A stretch of DNA of 64,000 bases, taken from positions 1,054,001 through 1,118,000 of the forward strand of contig OZ059895.1 in NCBI GenBank assembly GCA_964057225.1, written 5' to 3'. This DNA comes from Auanema rhodensis (Eukaryota > Nematoda > Chromadorea > Rhabditida > Rhabditidae). Below, in pieces: positions 1 through 10,400 of this stretch (positions are counted from its first letter, which is position 1; the number at the start of each line of letters is the position of its first letter). Below the pieces are notes generated by a model. The model did not search any database. It was not told where the DNA came from and saw only the letters and a program-made list of their open reading frames with translations. A program made the translations under genes and the position numbers.

Positions 1-18
1 GCTTAAAAATGCACCGAG

Positions 19-49
19 ATATCAACTGATATAAGTTCACACTTATATC
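19..49. repeat. Overlapping dyads: 6-bp (19-32) and 9-bp hairpin (28-49)
   Basis: GATATAAGT (28-36) and ACTTATATC (41-49) are perfect reverse complements separated by TCAC. Overlapping on the left, ATATCA (19-24) and TGATAT (27-32) form a second dyad around two bases, so the two foldings compete for bases 28-32. The segment is nearly constant along the array. Breaking changes are rare and unpropagated: one base in m19 (6319-6669), changes in both dyads in m41 (14042-14392), a one-base deletion in m131 (45629-45978), and GACATAAG in m181. It could be a protein-binding dyad or simply a structural motif. No regulatory role can be assigned. Confidence 0.8.
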
Positions 50-199
50 CTCGATTTTCACCCTGAAGAATTAATTTTTTCGTTGAATAACATTGTCCAT
101 CGTCTTTGCCTTGAAAAAAGGAATCTAAAAACATCTACTTTTTGCTAAATTATTTCGAAATTTTTCGAAAAAACTTTTGTCAAAATGTTTTTGGAAGCA

Positions 200-232
200 A
201 TGTTGAGTGTACATGGAAACTCAACATACACT
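200..232. repeat. 9-bp hairpin in the best conserved monomer segment, with an alternative 6-bp stem
   Basis: ATGTTGAGT (200-208) and ACTCAACAT (219-227) are perfect reverse complements around a 10-nt loop. An alternative stem pairs AGTGTA (206-211) with TACACT (227-232), so the two folds exclude each other. I noticed no substitution in the 9-bp arms in any copy. The only nearby changes are one inserted T in the loop of m36 and A-to-G at 211 in m180-m182, which disrupts only the alternative stem. The surrounding 196-240 segment is the most constant part of the repeat, which fits either selection for a bound factor or efficient homogenisation. Confidence 0.82.
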
Positions 233-310
233 AATGCATCATTTTTCAAACGATCATAACTAATTTTTGTATTAAGCGTTTCTCAATGTAGTATAGTGCA
301 TTTGATGCGG

Positions 311-361
311 ATTTTTAAGCTGCGTCGATCTGTGTTATCAGATTTGCGCTAGCTTAAAAAT
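311..361. repeat. 51-nt nested dyad across the monomer junction (recurs in nearly every copy)
   Basis: ATTTTTAAGCT at 311-321 is the exact reverse complement of AGCTTAAAAAT at 351-361. Inside it, GCG (322-324) pairs with CGC (347-349) with T350 bulged. After a short mismatched step, ATCTG (328-332) pairs with CAGAT (339-343) around a TGTTAT loop. That makes 19 Watson-Crick pairs in 51 nt, enough for a cruciform or, if transcribed, a stem-loop. The element spans the arbitrary junction and repeats about every 351 bp. Exceptions weaken single pairs: CCGAT for CAGAT in several copies at 12.6-20.7 kb, CAGAC in m128, m133, m143 and m151, GAGCT for AAGCT in m42, m49, m53, m56, m64, m74 and m84, and GCGTAAAAAT at the right end. 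Function is unknown. Confidence 0.85.
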
Positions 362-1755
362 GCACCGAGATATCAACTGATATAAGTTCACACTTATATC
401 CTCGATTTTCACCCTGAAGAATTAATTTTTTCGTTGAATAACATTGTCCATCGTCTTTGCCTTGAAAAATGGAATCTAAAAACATCTACTTTTTGCTAAA
501 TTATTTCGAAATTTTTCGAAAAAACTTTTGTCAAAATGTTTTTGGAAGCAATGTTGAGTGTACATGGAAACTCAACATACACTAATGCATCATTTTTCAA
601 ACGATCATAACTAATTTTTGTATTAAGCGTTTCTCAATGTAGTATAGTGCATTTGATGCGGATTTTTAAGCTGCGTCGATCTGTGTTATCAGATTTGCGC
701 TAGCTTAAAAATGCACCGAGATATCAACTGATATAAGTTCACACTTATATCCTCGATTTTCACCCTGAAGAATTAATTTTTTCGTTGAATAACATTGTCC
801 ATCGTCTTTGCCTTGAAAAATGGAATCTAAAAACATCTACTTTTTGCTAAATTATTTTGAAATTTTTCGAAAAAATTTTTGTCAAAATGTTTTTGGAAGC
901 AATGTTGAGTGTACATGGAAACTCAACATACACTAATGCATCATTTTTCAAACAATCATAACTAAATTGTGTAATAAGCGTTTCTCAATGTAGTATAGTG
1001 CATTCGATGCGGATTTTTAAGCTGCGTCGATCTGTGTTATCAGATTTGCGCTAGCTTAAAAATGCACCGAGATATCAACTGATATAAGTTCACACTTATA
1101 TCCTCGATTTTCACCCTGAAGAATTAATTTTTTTGTTGAATAACATCGTCCATCGTCTTTGCCTTGAAAAATGAAATCTAAAAACATCTACTTTTTGCTA
1201 AATTATTTTGAAATTTTTCGAAAAAATTTTTGTCAAAATGTTTTTGGAAGCAATGTTGAGTGTACATGGAAACTCAACATACACTAATGCATCATTTTTC
1301 AAACGATCATAACTAATTTTTGTATTAAGCGTTTCTCGATGTAGTATAGTGCATTCGATGCGGATTTTTAAGCTGCGTCGATCTGTGTTATCAGATTTGC
1401 GCTAGCTTAAAAATGCACCGAGATTTTAACTGATATAAGTTCACACTTATATCCTCGATTTTCACCCTGAAGATCTAATTTTTTCGTTGAATAACATTGT
1501 CCATCGTCTTTGCCTTGAAAAATGGAATCTAAAAACATCTACTTTTTGCTAAATTATTTCGAAATTTTTCAAAAAAATTTTTGTCAAAATGTTTTTGGAA
1601 GCAATGTTGAGTGTACATGGAAACTCAACATACACTAATGCATCATTTTTCAAACGATCATAACTAATTTTTGTATTAAGCGTGTCTCAATGTAGTATAG
1701 TGCATTTGATGCGGATTTTTAAGCTGCGTCGATCTGTGTTATCAGATTTGCGCTA

Positions 1756-3159
1756 GCTTAAAAATGCACCGAGATATCAACTGATATAAGTTCACACTTA
1801 TATCCTCGATTTTCACCCTGAAGAATTAATTTTTTCGTTGAATAACATTGTCCATCGTCTTTGCCTTGAAAAAAGGAATCTAAAAACATCTACTTTTTGC
1901 TAAATTATTTCGAAATTTTTCGAAAAAACTTTTGTCAAAATGTTTTTGGAAGCAATGTTGAGTGTACATGGAAACTCAACATACACTAATGCATCATTTT
2001 TCAAACGATCATAACTAATTTTTGTATTAAGCGTTTCTCAATGCAGTATAGTGCATTCGATGCGGATTTTTAAGCTGCGTCGATCTGTGTTATCAGATTT
2101 GCGCTAGCTTAAAAATGCACCGAGATATCAACTGATATAAGTTCACACTTATATCCTCGATTTTCACCCTGAAGAATTAATTTTTTCGTTGAATAACATT
2201 GTCCATCGTCTTTGCCTTGAAAAAAGGAATCTAAAAACATCTACTTTTTGCTAAATTATTTCGAAATTTTTCGAAAAAACTTTTGTCAAAATGTTTTTGG
2301 AAGCAATGTTGAGTGTACATGGAAACTCAACATACACTAATGCATCATTTTTCAAACGATCATAACTAATTTTTGTATTAAGCGTTTCTCAATGCAGTAT
2401 AGTGCATTCGATGCGGATTTTTAAGCTGCGTCGATCTGTGTTATCAGATTTGCGCTAGCTTAAAAATGCACCGAGATATCAACTGATATAAGTTCACACT
2501 TATATCCTCGATTTTCACCCTGAAGAATTAATTTTTTCGTTGAATAACATTGTCCATCGTCTTTGCCTTGAAAAAAGGAATCTAAAAACATCTACTTTTT
2601 GCTAAATTATTTCGAAATTTTTCGAAAAAATTTTTGTCAAAATGTTTTTGGAAGCAATGTTGAGTGTACATGGAAACTCAACATACACTAATGCATCATT
2701 TTTCAAACGATCATAACTAATTTTTGTATTAAGCGTTTCTCAATGTAGTATAGTGCATTCGATGCGGATTTTTAAGCTGCGTCGATCTGTGTTATCAGAT
2801 TTGCGCTAGCTTAAAAATGCACCGAGATATCAACTGATATAAGTTCACACTTATATCCTCGATTTTCACCCTGAAGAATTAATTTTTTCGTTGAATAACA
2901 TTGTCCATCGTCTTTGCCTTGAAAAAAGGAATCTAAAAACATCTACTTTTTGCTAAATTATTTCGAAATTTTTCGAAAAAATTTTTGTCAAAATGTTTTT
3001 GGAAGCAATGTTGAGTGTACATGGAAACTCAACATACACTAATGCATCATTTTTCAAACGATCATAACTAATTTTTGTATTAAGCGTTTCTCAATGTAGT
3101 ATAGTGCATTCGATGCGGATTTTTAAGCTGCGTCGATCTGTGTTATCAGATTTGCGCTA
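1756..3159. repeat. m6-m9: two adjacent monomer pairs (AABB)
   Basis: m6 and m7 look the same at every class-defining site (AAAAAACTTTTG, CAATGCAG, CATTCGATG). m8 and m9 look the same as each other (AAAAAATTTTTG, CAATGTAG). Two neighbouring single-monomer duplications, or one dimer slip followed by conversion, would explain this. Confidence 0.65.
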
Positions 3160-3510
3160 GCTTAAAAATGCACCGAGATATCAACTGATATAAGTTCACA
3201 CTTATATCCTCGATTTTCACCCTGAAGAATTAATTTTTTCGTTGAATAACATTGTCCATCGTCTTTGCCTTGAAAAAAGGAATCTAAAAACATCTACTTT
3301 TTGCTAAATTATTTCGAAATTTTTCGAAAAAACTTTTGTCAAAATGTTTTTGGAAGCAATGTTGAGTGTACATGGAAACTCAACATACACTAATGCATCA
3401 TTTTTCAAACGATCATAACTAATTTTTGTATTAAGCGTTTCTCAATGTAGTATAGTGCATTTGATGCGGATTTTTAAGCTGCGTCGATCTGTGTTATCAG
3501 ATTTGCGCTA

Positions 3511-5616
3511 GCTTAAAAATGCACCGAGATATCAACTGATATAAGTTCACACTTATATCCTCGATTTTCACCCTGAAGAATTAATTTTTTCGTTGAATAA
3601 CATTGTCCATCGTCTTTGCCTTGAAAAAAGGAATCTAAAAACATCTACTTTTTGCTAAATTATTTCGAAATTTTTCGAAAAAACTTTTGTCAAAATGTTT
3701 TTGGAAGCAATGTTGAGTGTACATGGAAACTCAACATACACTAATGCATCATTTTTCAAACGATCATAACTAATTTTTGTATTAAGCGTTTCTCAATGCA
3801 GTATAGTGCATTCGATGCGGATTTTTAAGCTGCGTCGATCTGTGTTATCAGATTTGCGCTAGCTTAAAAATGCACCGAGATATCAACTGATATAAGTTCA
3901 CACTTATATCCTCGATTTTCACCCTGAAGAATTAATTTTTTCGTTGAATAACATTGTCCATCGTCTTTGCCTTGAAAAAGGGAATCTAAAAACATCTACT
4001 TTTTGCTAAATTATTTCGAAATTTTTCGAAAAAATTTTTGTCAAAATGTTTTTGGAAGCAATGTTGAGTGTACATGGAAACTCAACATACACTAATGCAT
4101 CATTTTTCAAACGATCATAACTAATTTTTGTATTAAGCGTTTCTCAATGTAGTATAGTGCATTCGATGCGGATTTTTAAGCTGCGTCGATCTGTGTTATC
4201 AGATTTGCGCTAGCTTAAAAATGCACCGAGATATCAACTGATATAAGTTCACACTTATATCCTCGATTTTCACCCTGAAGAATTAATTTTTTCGTTGAAT
4301 AACATTGTCCATCGTCTTTGCCTTGAAAAAAGGAATCTAAAAACATCTACTTTTTGCTAAATTATTTCGAAATTTTTCGAAAAAATTTTTGTCAAAATGT
4401 TTTTGGAAGCAATGTTGAGTGTACATGGAAACTCAACATACACTAATGCATCATTTTTCAAACGATCATAACTAATTTTTGTATTAAGCGTTTCTCAATG
4501 TAGTATAGTGCATTCGATGCGGATTTTTAAGCTGCGTCGATCTGTGTTATCAGATTTGCGCTAGCTTAAAAATGCACCGAGATATCAACTGATATAAGTT
4601 CACACTTATATCCTCGATTTTCACCCTGAAGAATTAATTTTTTCGTTGAATAACATTGTCCATCGTCTTTGCCTTGAAAAAAGGAATCTAAAAACATCTA
4701 CTTTTTGCTAAATTATTTCGAAATTTTTCGAAAAAACTTTTGTCAAAATGTTTTTGGAAGCAATGTTGAGTGTACATGGAAACTCAACATACACTAATGC
4801 ATCATTTTTCAAACGATCATAACTAATTTTTGTATTAAGCGTTTCTCAATGCAGTATAGTGCATTCGATGCGGATTTTTAAGCTGCGTCGATCTGTGTTA
4901 TCAGATTTGCGCTAGCTTAAAAATGCACCGAGATATCAACTGATATAAGTTCACACTTATATCCTCGATTTTCACCCTGAAGAATTAATTTTTTCGTTGA
5001 ATAACATTGTCCATCGTCTTTGCCTTGAAAAAGGGAATCTAAAAACATCTACTTTTTGCTAAATTATTTCGAAATTTTTCGAAAAAATTTTTGTCAAAAT
5101 GTTTTTGGAAGCAATGTTGAGTGTACATGGAAACTCAACATACACTAATGCATCATTTTTCAAACGATCATAACTAATTTTTGTATTAAGCGTTTCTCAA
5201 TGTAGTATAGTGCATTCGATGCGGATTTTTAAGCTGCGTCGATCTGTGTTATCAGATTTGCGCTAGCTTAAAAATGCACCGAGATATCAACTGATATAAG
5301 TTCACACTTATATCCTCGATTTTCACCCTGAAGAATTAATTTTTTCGTTGAATAACATTGTCCATCGTCTTTGCCTTGAAAAAAGGAATCTAAAAACATC
5401 TACTTTTTGCTAAATTATTTCGAAATTTTTCGAAAAAATTTTTGTCAAAATGTTTTTGGAAGCAATGTTGAGTGTACATGGAAACTCAACATACACTAAT
5501 GCATCATTTTTCAAACGATCATAACTAATTTTTGTATTAAGCGTTTCTCAATGTAGTATAGTGCATTCGATGCGGATTTTTAAGCTGCGTCGATCTGTGT
5601 TATCAGATTTGCGCTA
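3511..5616. repeat. Trimer tandem duplication, m11-m13 and m14-m16
   Basis: Two 1,053-bp units (3511-4563 and 4564-5616) carry the same class order: first copy with ACTTTTG and CAATGCAG, second with the distinctive AAAAAGGGAATC, third with ATTTTTG and CAATGTAG. The GGG variant is seen only at these two places, exactly three monomers apart. m17 (5617-5967) repeats the first type again, so the pattern may extend one more copy. Confidence 0.8.
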
Positions 5617-7471
5617 GCTTAAAAATGCACCGAGATATCAACTGATATAAGTTCACACTTATATCCTCGATTTTCACCCTGAAGAATTAATTTTTTCGTT
5701 GAATAACATTGTCCATCGTCTTTGCCTTGAAAAAAGGAATCTAAAAACATCTACTTTTTGCTAAATTATTTCGAAATTTTTCGAAAAAACTTTTGTCAAA
5801 ATGTTTTTGGAAGCAATGTTGAGTGTACATGGAAACTCAACATACACTAATGCATCATTTTTCAAACGATCATAACTAATTTTTGTATTAAGCGTTTCTC
5901 AATGCAGTATAGTGCATTCGATGCGGATTTTTAAGCTGCGTCGATCTGTGTTATCAGATTTGCGCTAGCTTAAAAATGCACCGAGATATCAACTGATATA
6001 AGTTCACACTTATATCCTCGATTTTCACCCTGAAGAATTAATTTTTTCGTTGAATAACATTGTCCATCGTCTTTGCCTTGAAAAAAGGAATCTAAAAACA
6101 TCTACTTTTTGCTAAATTATTTCGAAATTTTTCGAAAAAACTTTTGTCAAAATGTTTTTGGAAGCAATGTTGAGTGTACATGGAAACTCAACATACACTA
6201 ATGCATCATTTTTCAAACGATCATAACTAATTTTTGTATTAAGCGTTTCTCAATGCAGTATAGTGCATTCGATGCGGATTTTTAAGCTGCGTCGATCTGT
6301 GTTATCAGATTTGCGCTAGCTTAAAAATGCACCGAGATATCAACTGATATAAGTTCACAGTTATATCCTCGATTTTCACCCTGAAGAATTAATTTTTTCG
6401 TTGAATAACATTGTCCATCGTCTTTGCCTTGAAAAAAGGAATCTAAAAACATCTACTTTTTGCTAAATTATTTCGAAATTTTTCGAAAAAATTTTTGTCA
6501 AAATGTTTTTGGAAGCAATGTTGAGTGTACATGGAAACTCAACATACACTAATGCATCATTTTTCAAACGATCATAACTAATTTTTGTATTAAGCGTTTC
6601 TCAATGTAGTATAGTGCATTCGATGCGGATTTTTAAGCTGCGTCGATCTGTGTTATCAGATTTGCGCTAGCTTAAAAATGCACCGAGATATCAACTGATA
6701 TAAGTTCACACTTATATCCTCGATTTTCACCCTGAAGAATTAATTTTTTCGTTGAATAACATTGTCCATCGTCTTTGCCTTGAAAAAAGGAATCTAAAAA
6801 CATCTACTTTTTGCTAAATTATTTCGAAATTTTTCGAAAAAACTTTTGTCAAAATGTTTTTGGAAGCAATGTTGAGTGTACATGGAAACTCAACATACAC
6901 TAATGCATCATTTTTCAAACGATCATAACTAATTTTTGTATTGAGCGTTTCTCAATGTAGTATAGTGCATTCGATGCGGATTTTTAAGCTGCGTCGATCT
7001 GTGTTATCAGATTTGCGCTAGCTTAAAAATGCACCGAGATATCAACTGATATAAGTTCACACTTATATCCTCGATTTTCACCCTGAAGAATTAATTTTTT
7101 CGTTGAATAACATTGTCCATCGTCTTTGCCTTGAAAAAAGGAATCTAAAAACATCTACTTTTTGCTAAATTATTTCGAAATTTTTCGAAAAAACTTTTGT
7201 CAAAATGTTTTTGGAAGCAATGTTGAGTGTACATGGAAACTCAACATACACTAATGCATCATTTTTCAAACGATCATAACTAATTTTTGTATTAAGCGTT
7301 TCTCAATGCAGTATAGTGCATTCGATGCGGATTTTTAAGCTGCGTCGATCTGTGTTATCAGATTTGCGCTAGCTTAAAAATGCACCGAGATATCAACTGA
7401 TATAAGTTCACACTTATATCCTCGATTTTCACCCTGAAGAATTAATTTTTTCGTTGAATAACATTGTCCAT
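5617..7471. repeat. m17 to early m22: mixed copies without clear higher-order repeat
   Basis: Monomers of the ACTTTTG and ATTTTTG types in no clear repeating order. m19 (6319-6669) has TTCACAGTTATATC, which breaks the right arm of the 28-49 hairpin. m20 (6670-7020) has ATTGAGCG. No gene or other feature is visible here. Confidence 0.7.
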
Positions 7472-10400
7472 CGTCTTTGCCTTGAAAAAAGGAATCTAAA
7501 AACATCTACTTTTTGCTAAATTATTTCGAAATTTTTCGAAAAAACTTTTGTCAAAATGTTTTTGGAAGCAATGTTGAGTGTACATGGAAACTCAACATAC
7601 ACTAATGCATCATTTTTCAAACGATCATAACTAATTTTTGTATTAAGCGTTTCTCAATGTAGTATAGTGCATTTGATGCGGATTTTTAAGCTGCGTCGAT
7701 CTGTGTTATCAGATTTGCGCTAGCTTAAAAATGCACCGAGATATCAACTGATATAAGTTCACACTTATATCCTCGATTTTCACCCTGAAGAATTAATTTT
7801 TTCGTTGAATAACATTGTCCATCGTCTTTGCCTTGAAAAAAGGAATCTAAAAACATCTACTTTTTGCTAAATTATTTCGAAATTTTTCGAAAAAACTTTT
7901 GTCAAAATGTTTTTGGAAGCAATGTTGAGTGTACATGGAAACTCAACATACACTAATGCATCATTTTTCAAACGATCATAACTAATTTTTGTATTAAGCG
8001 TTTCTCAATGTAGTATAGTGCATTCGATGCGGATTTTTAAGCTGCGTCGATCTGTGTTATCAGATTTGCGCTAGCTTAAAAATGCACCGAGATATCAACT
8101 GATATAAGTTCACACTTATATCCTCGATTTTCACCCTGAAGAATTAATTTTTTCGTTGAATAACATTGTCCATCGTCTTTGCCTTGAAAAAAGGAATCTA
8201 AAAACATCTACTTTTTGCTAAATTATTCCGAAATTTTTCGAAAAAATTTTTGTCAAAATGTTTTTGGAAGCAATGTTGAGTGTACATGGAAACTCAACAT
8301 ACACTAATGCATCATTTTTCAAACGATCATAACTAACTTTTGTATTAAGCGTTTCTCAATGTAGAATAGTGCATTCGATGCGGATTTTTAAGCTGCGTCG
8401 ATCTGTGTTATCAGATTTGCGCTAGCTTAAAAATGCACCGAGATATCAACTGATATAAGTTCACACTTATATCCTCGATTTTCACCCTGAAGAATTAATT
8501 TTTTCGTTGAATAACATTGTCCATCGTCTTTGCCTTGAAAAAAGGAATCTAAAAACATCTACTTTTTGCTAAATTATTTCGAAATTTTTCGAAAAAACTT
8601 TTGTCAAAATGTTTTTGGAAGCAATGTTGAGTGTACATGGAAACTCAACATACACTAATGCATCATTTTTCAAACGATCATAACTGATTTTTGTATTAAG
8701 CGTTTCTCAATGCAGTATAGTGCATTCGATGCGGATTTTTAAGCTGCGTCGATCTGTGTTATCAGATTTGCGCTAGCTTAAAAATGCACCGAGATATCAA
8801 CTGATATAAGTTCACACTTATATCCTCGATTTTCACCCTGAAGAATTAATTTTTTCGTTGAATAACATTGTCCATCGTCTTTGCCTTGAAAAAAGGAATC
8901 TAAAAACATCTACTTTTTGCTAAATTATTTCGAAATTTTTCGAAAAAATTTTTGTCAAAATGTTTTTGGAAGCAATGTTGAGTGTACATGGAAACTCAAC
9001 ATACACTAATGCATCATTTTTCAAACGATCATAACTAATTTTTGTATTAAGCGTTTCTCAATGTAGTATAGTGCATTCGATGCGGATTTTTAAGCTGCGT
9101 CGATCTGTGTTATCAGATTTGCGCTAGCTTAAAAATGCACCGAGATATCAACTGATATAAGTTCACACTTATATCCTCGATTTTCACCCTGAAGAATTAA
9201 TTTTTTCGTTGAATAACATTGTCCATCGTCTTTGCCTTGAAAAAAGAAATCTAAAAACATCTACTTTTTGCTAAATTATTTCGAAATTTTTCGAAAAAAT
9301 TTTTGTCAAAATGTTTTTGGAAGCAATGTTGAGTGTACATGGAAACTCAACATACACTAATGCATCATTTTTCAAACGATCATAACTAATTTTTGTATCA
9401 AGCGTTTCTCAATGCAGTATAGTGCATTCGATGCGGATTTTTAAGCTGCGTCGATCTGTGTTATCAGATTTGTGCTAGCTTAAAAATGCACCGAGATATC
9501 AACTGATATAAGTTCACACTTATATCCTCGATTTTCACCCTGAAGAATTAATTTTTTCGTTGGATAACATTGTCCATCGTCTTTGCCTTGAAAAAAGGAA
9601 TCTAAAAACATCTACTTTTTGCTAAATTATTTCGAAATTTTTCGAAAAAACTTTTGTCAAAATGTTTTTGGAAGCAATGTTGAGTGTACATGGAAACTCA
9701 ACATACACTAATGCATCATTTTTCAAACGATCATAACTAATTTTTGTATTAAGCGTTTCTCAATGTAGTATAGTGCATTTGATGCGGATTTTTAAGCTGC
9801 GTCGATCTGTGTTATCAGATTTGCGCTAGCTTAAAAATGCACCGAGATATCAACTGATATAAGTTCACACTTATATCCTCGATTTTCACCCTGAAGAATT
9901 AATTTTTTCGTTGAATAACATTGTCCATCGTCTTTGCCTTGAAAAAAGGAATCTAAAAACATCTACTTTTTGCTAAATTATTTCGAAATTTTTCGAAAAA
10001 ACTTTTGTCAAAATGTTTTTGGAAGCAATGTTGAGTGTACATGGAAACTCAACATACACTAATGCATCATTTTTCAAACGATCATAACTAATTTTTGTAT
10101 TAAGCGTTTCTCAATGTAGTATAGTGCATTCGATGCGGATTTTTAAGCTGCGTCGATCTGTGTTATCAGATTTGCGCTAGCTTAAAAATGCACCGAGATA
10201 TCAACTGATATAAGTTCACACTTATATCCTCGATTTTCACCCTGAAGAATTAATTTTTTCGTTGAATAACATTGTCCATCGTCTTTGCCTTGAAAAAAGG
10301 AATCTAAAAACATCTACTTTTTGCTAAATTATTCCGAAATTTTTCGAAAAAATTTTTGTCAAAATGTTTTTGGAAGCAATGTTGAGTGTACATGGAAACT

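Larger units (their letters stand above)
1..351. repeat. Reference monomer m1 with internal landmarks
   Basis: This copy serves as coordinate frame. In order it holds GATATC at 18-23, a hairpin dyad at 28-49, a variable segment at about 50-120 (class-defining sites near 52, 65, 71-72, 86 and 112-118), an A/T-tract-rich segment at about 110-192 with TTCGAA motifs, a nearly invariant segment at 196-240 with a second hairpin (200-227) and ATGCAT at 234-239, a moderately variable segment at 250-305, and the left arm of a large dyad from 311 that closes in the next copy. GCTAGC spans each junction (348-353). The length is 117 x 3, so reading frame is kept from copy to copy, yet every frame contains stops. 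I see no obvious half-monomer duplication. Confidence 0.95.
1..1755. repeat. m1-m5: left-end copies with private variants
   Basis: Five monomers that are not obvious duplicates of each other. m1 and m2 share CATTTGATG and the AAAAAACTTTTG variant with copies further right. m3 has three clustered changes near 964-972 (CTAAATTGTGTAATAAG). m4 has TTTTTTGTTG and CATCGTCC. m5 has GAGATTTTAACTG, which destroys the GATATC and the 19-32 dyad, plus GAAGATCTAA. Private unpropagated changes suggest this stretch has been homogenised less recently than the blocks that follow. The window opens inside the array, so this is not its edge. Confidence 0.75.

Noticed and set aside
28-49. Rho-independent terminator or operator-like hairpin
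   Set aside because: The stem is AT-rich, is not followed by a clean T run, and there is no gene to terminate. The context is eukaryotic satellite DNA.
78-94. A true CENP-B box in the common monomer (TTTCGTTGAATAACATT)
   Set aside because: The right half lacks the required CGGG, and the common class also has GA for GG in the left half. It is kept only as a low-interest note for the GTTGGATAAC class.
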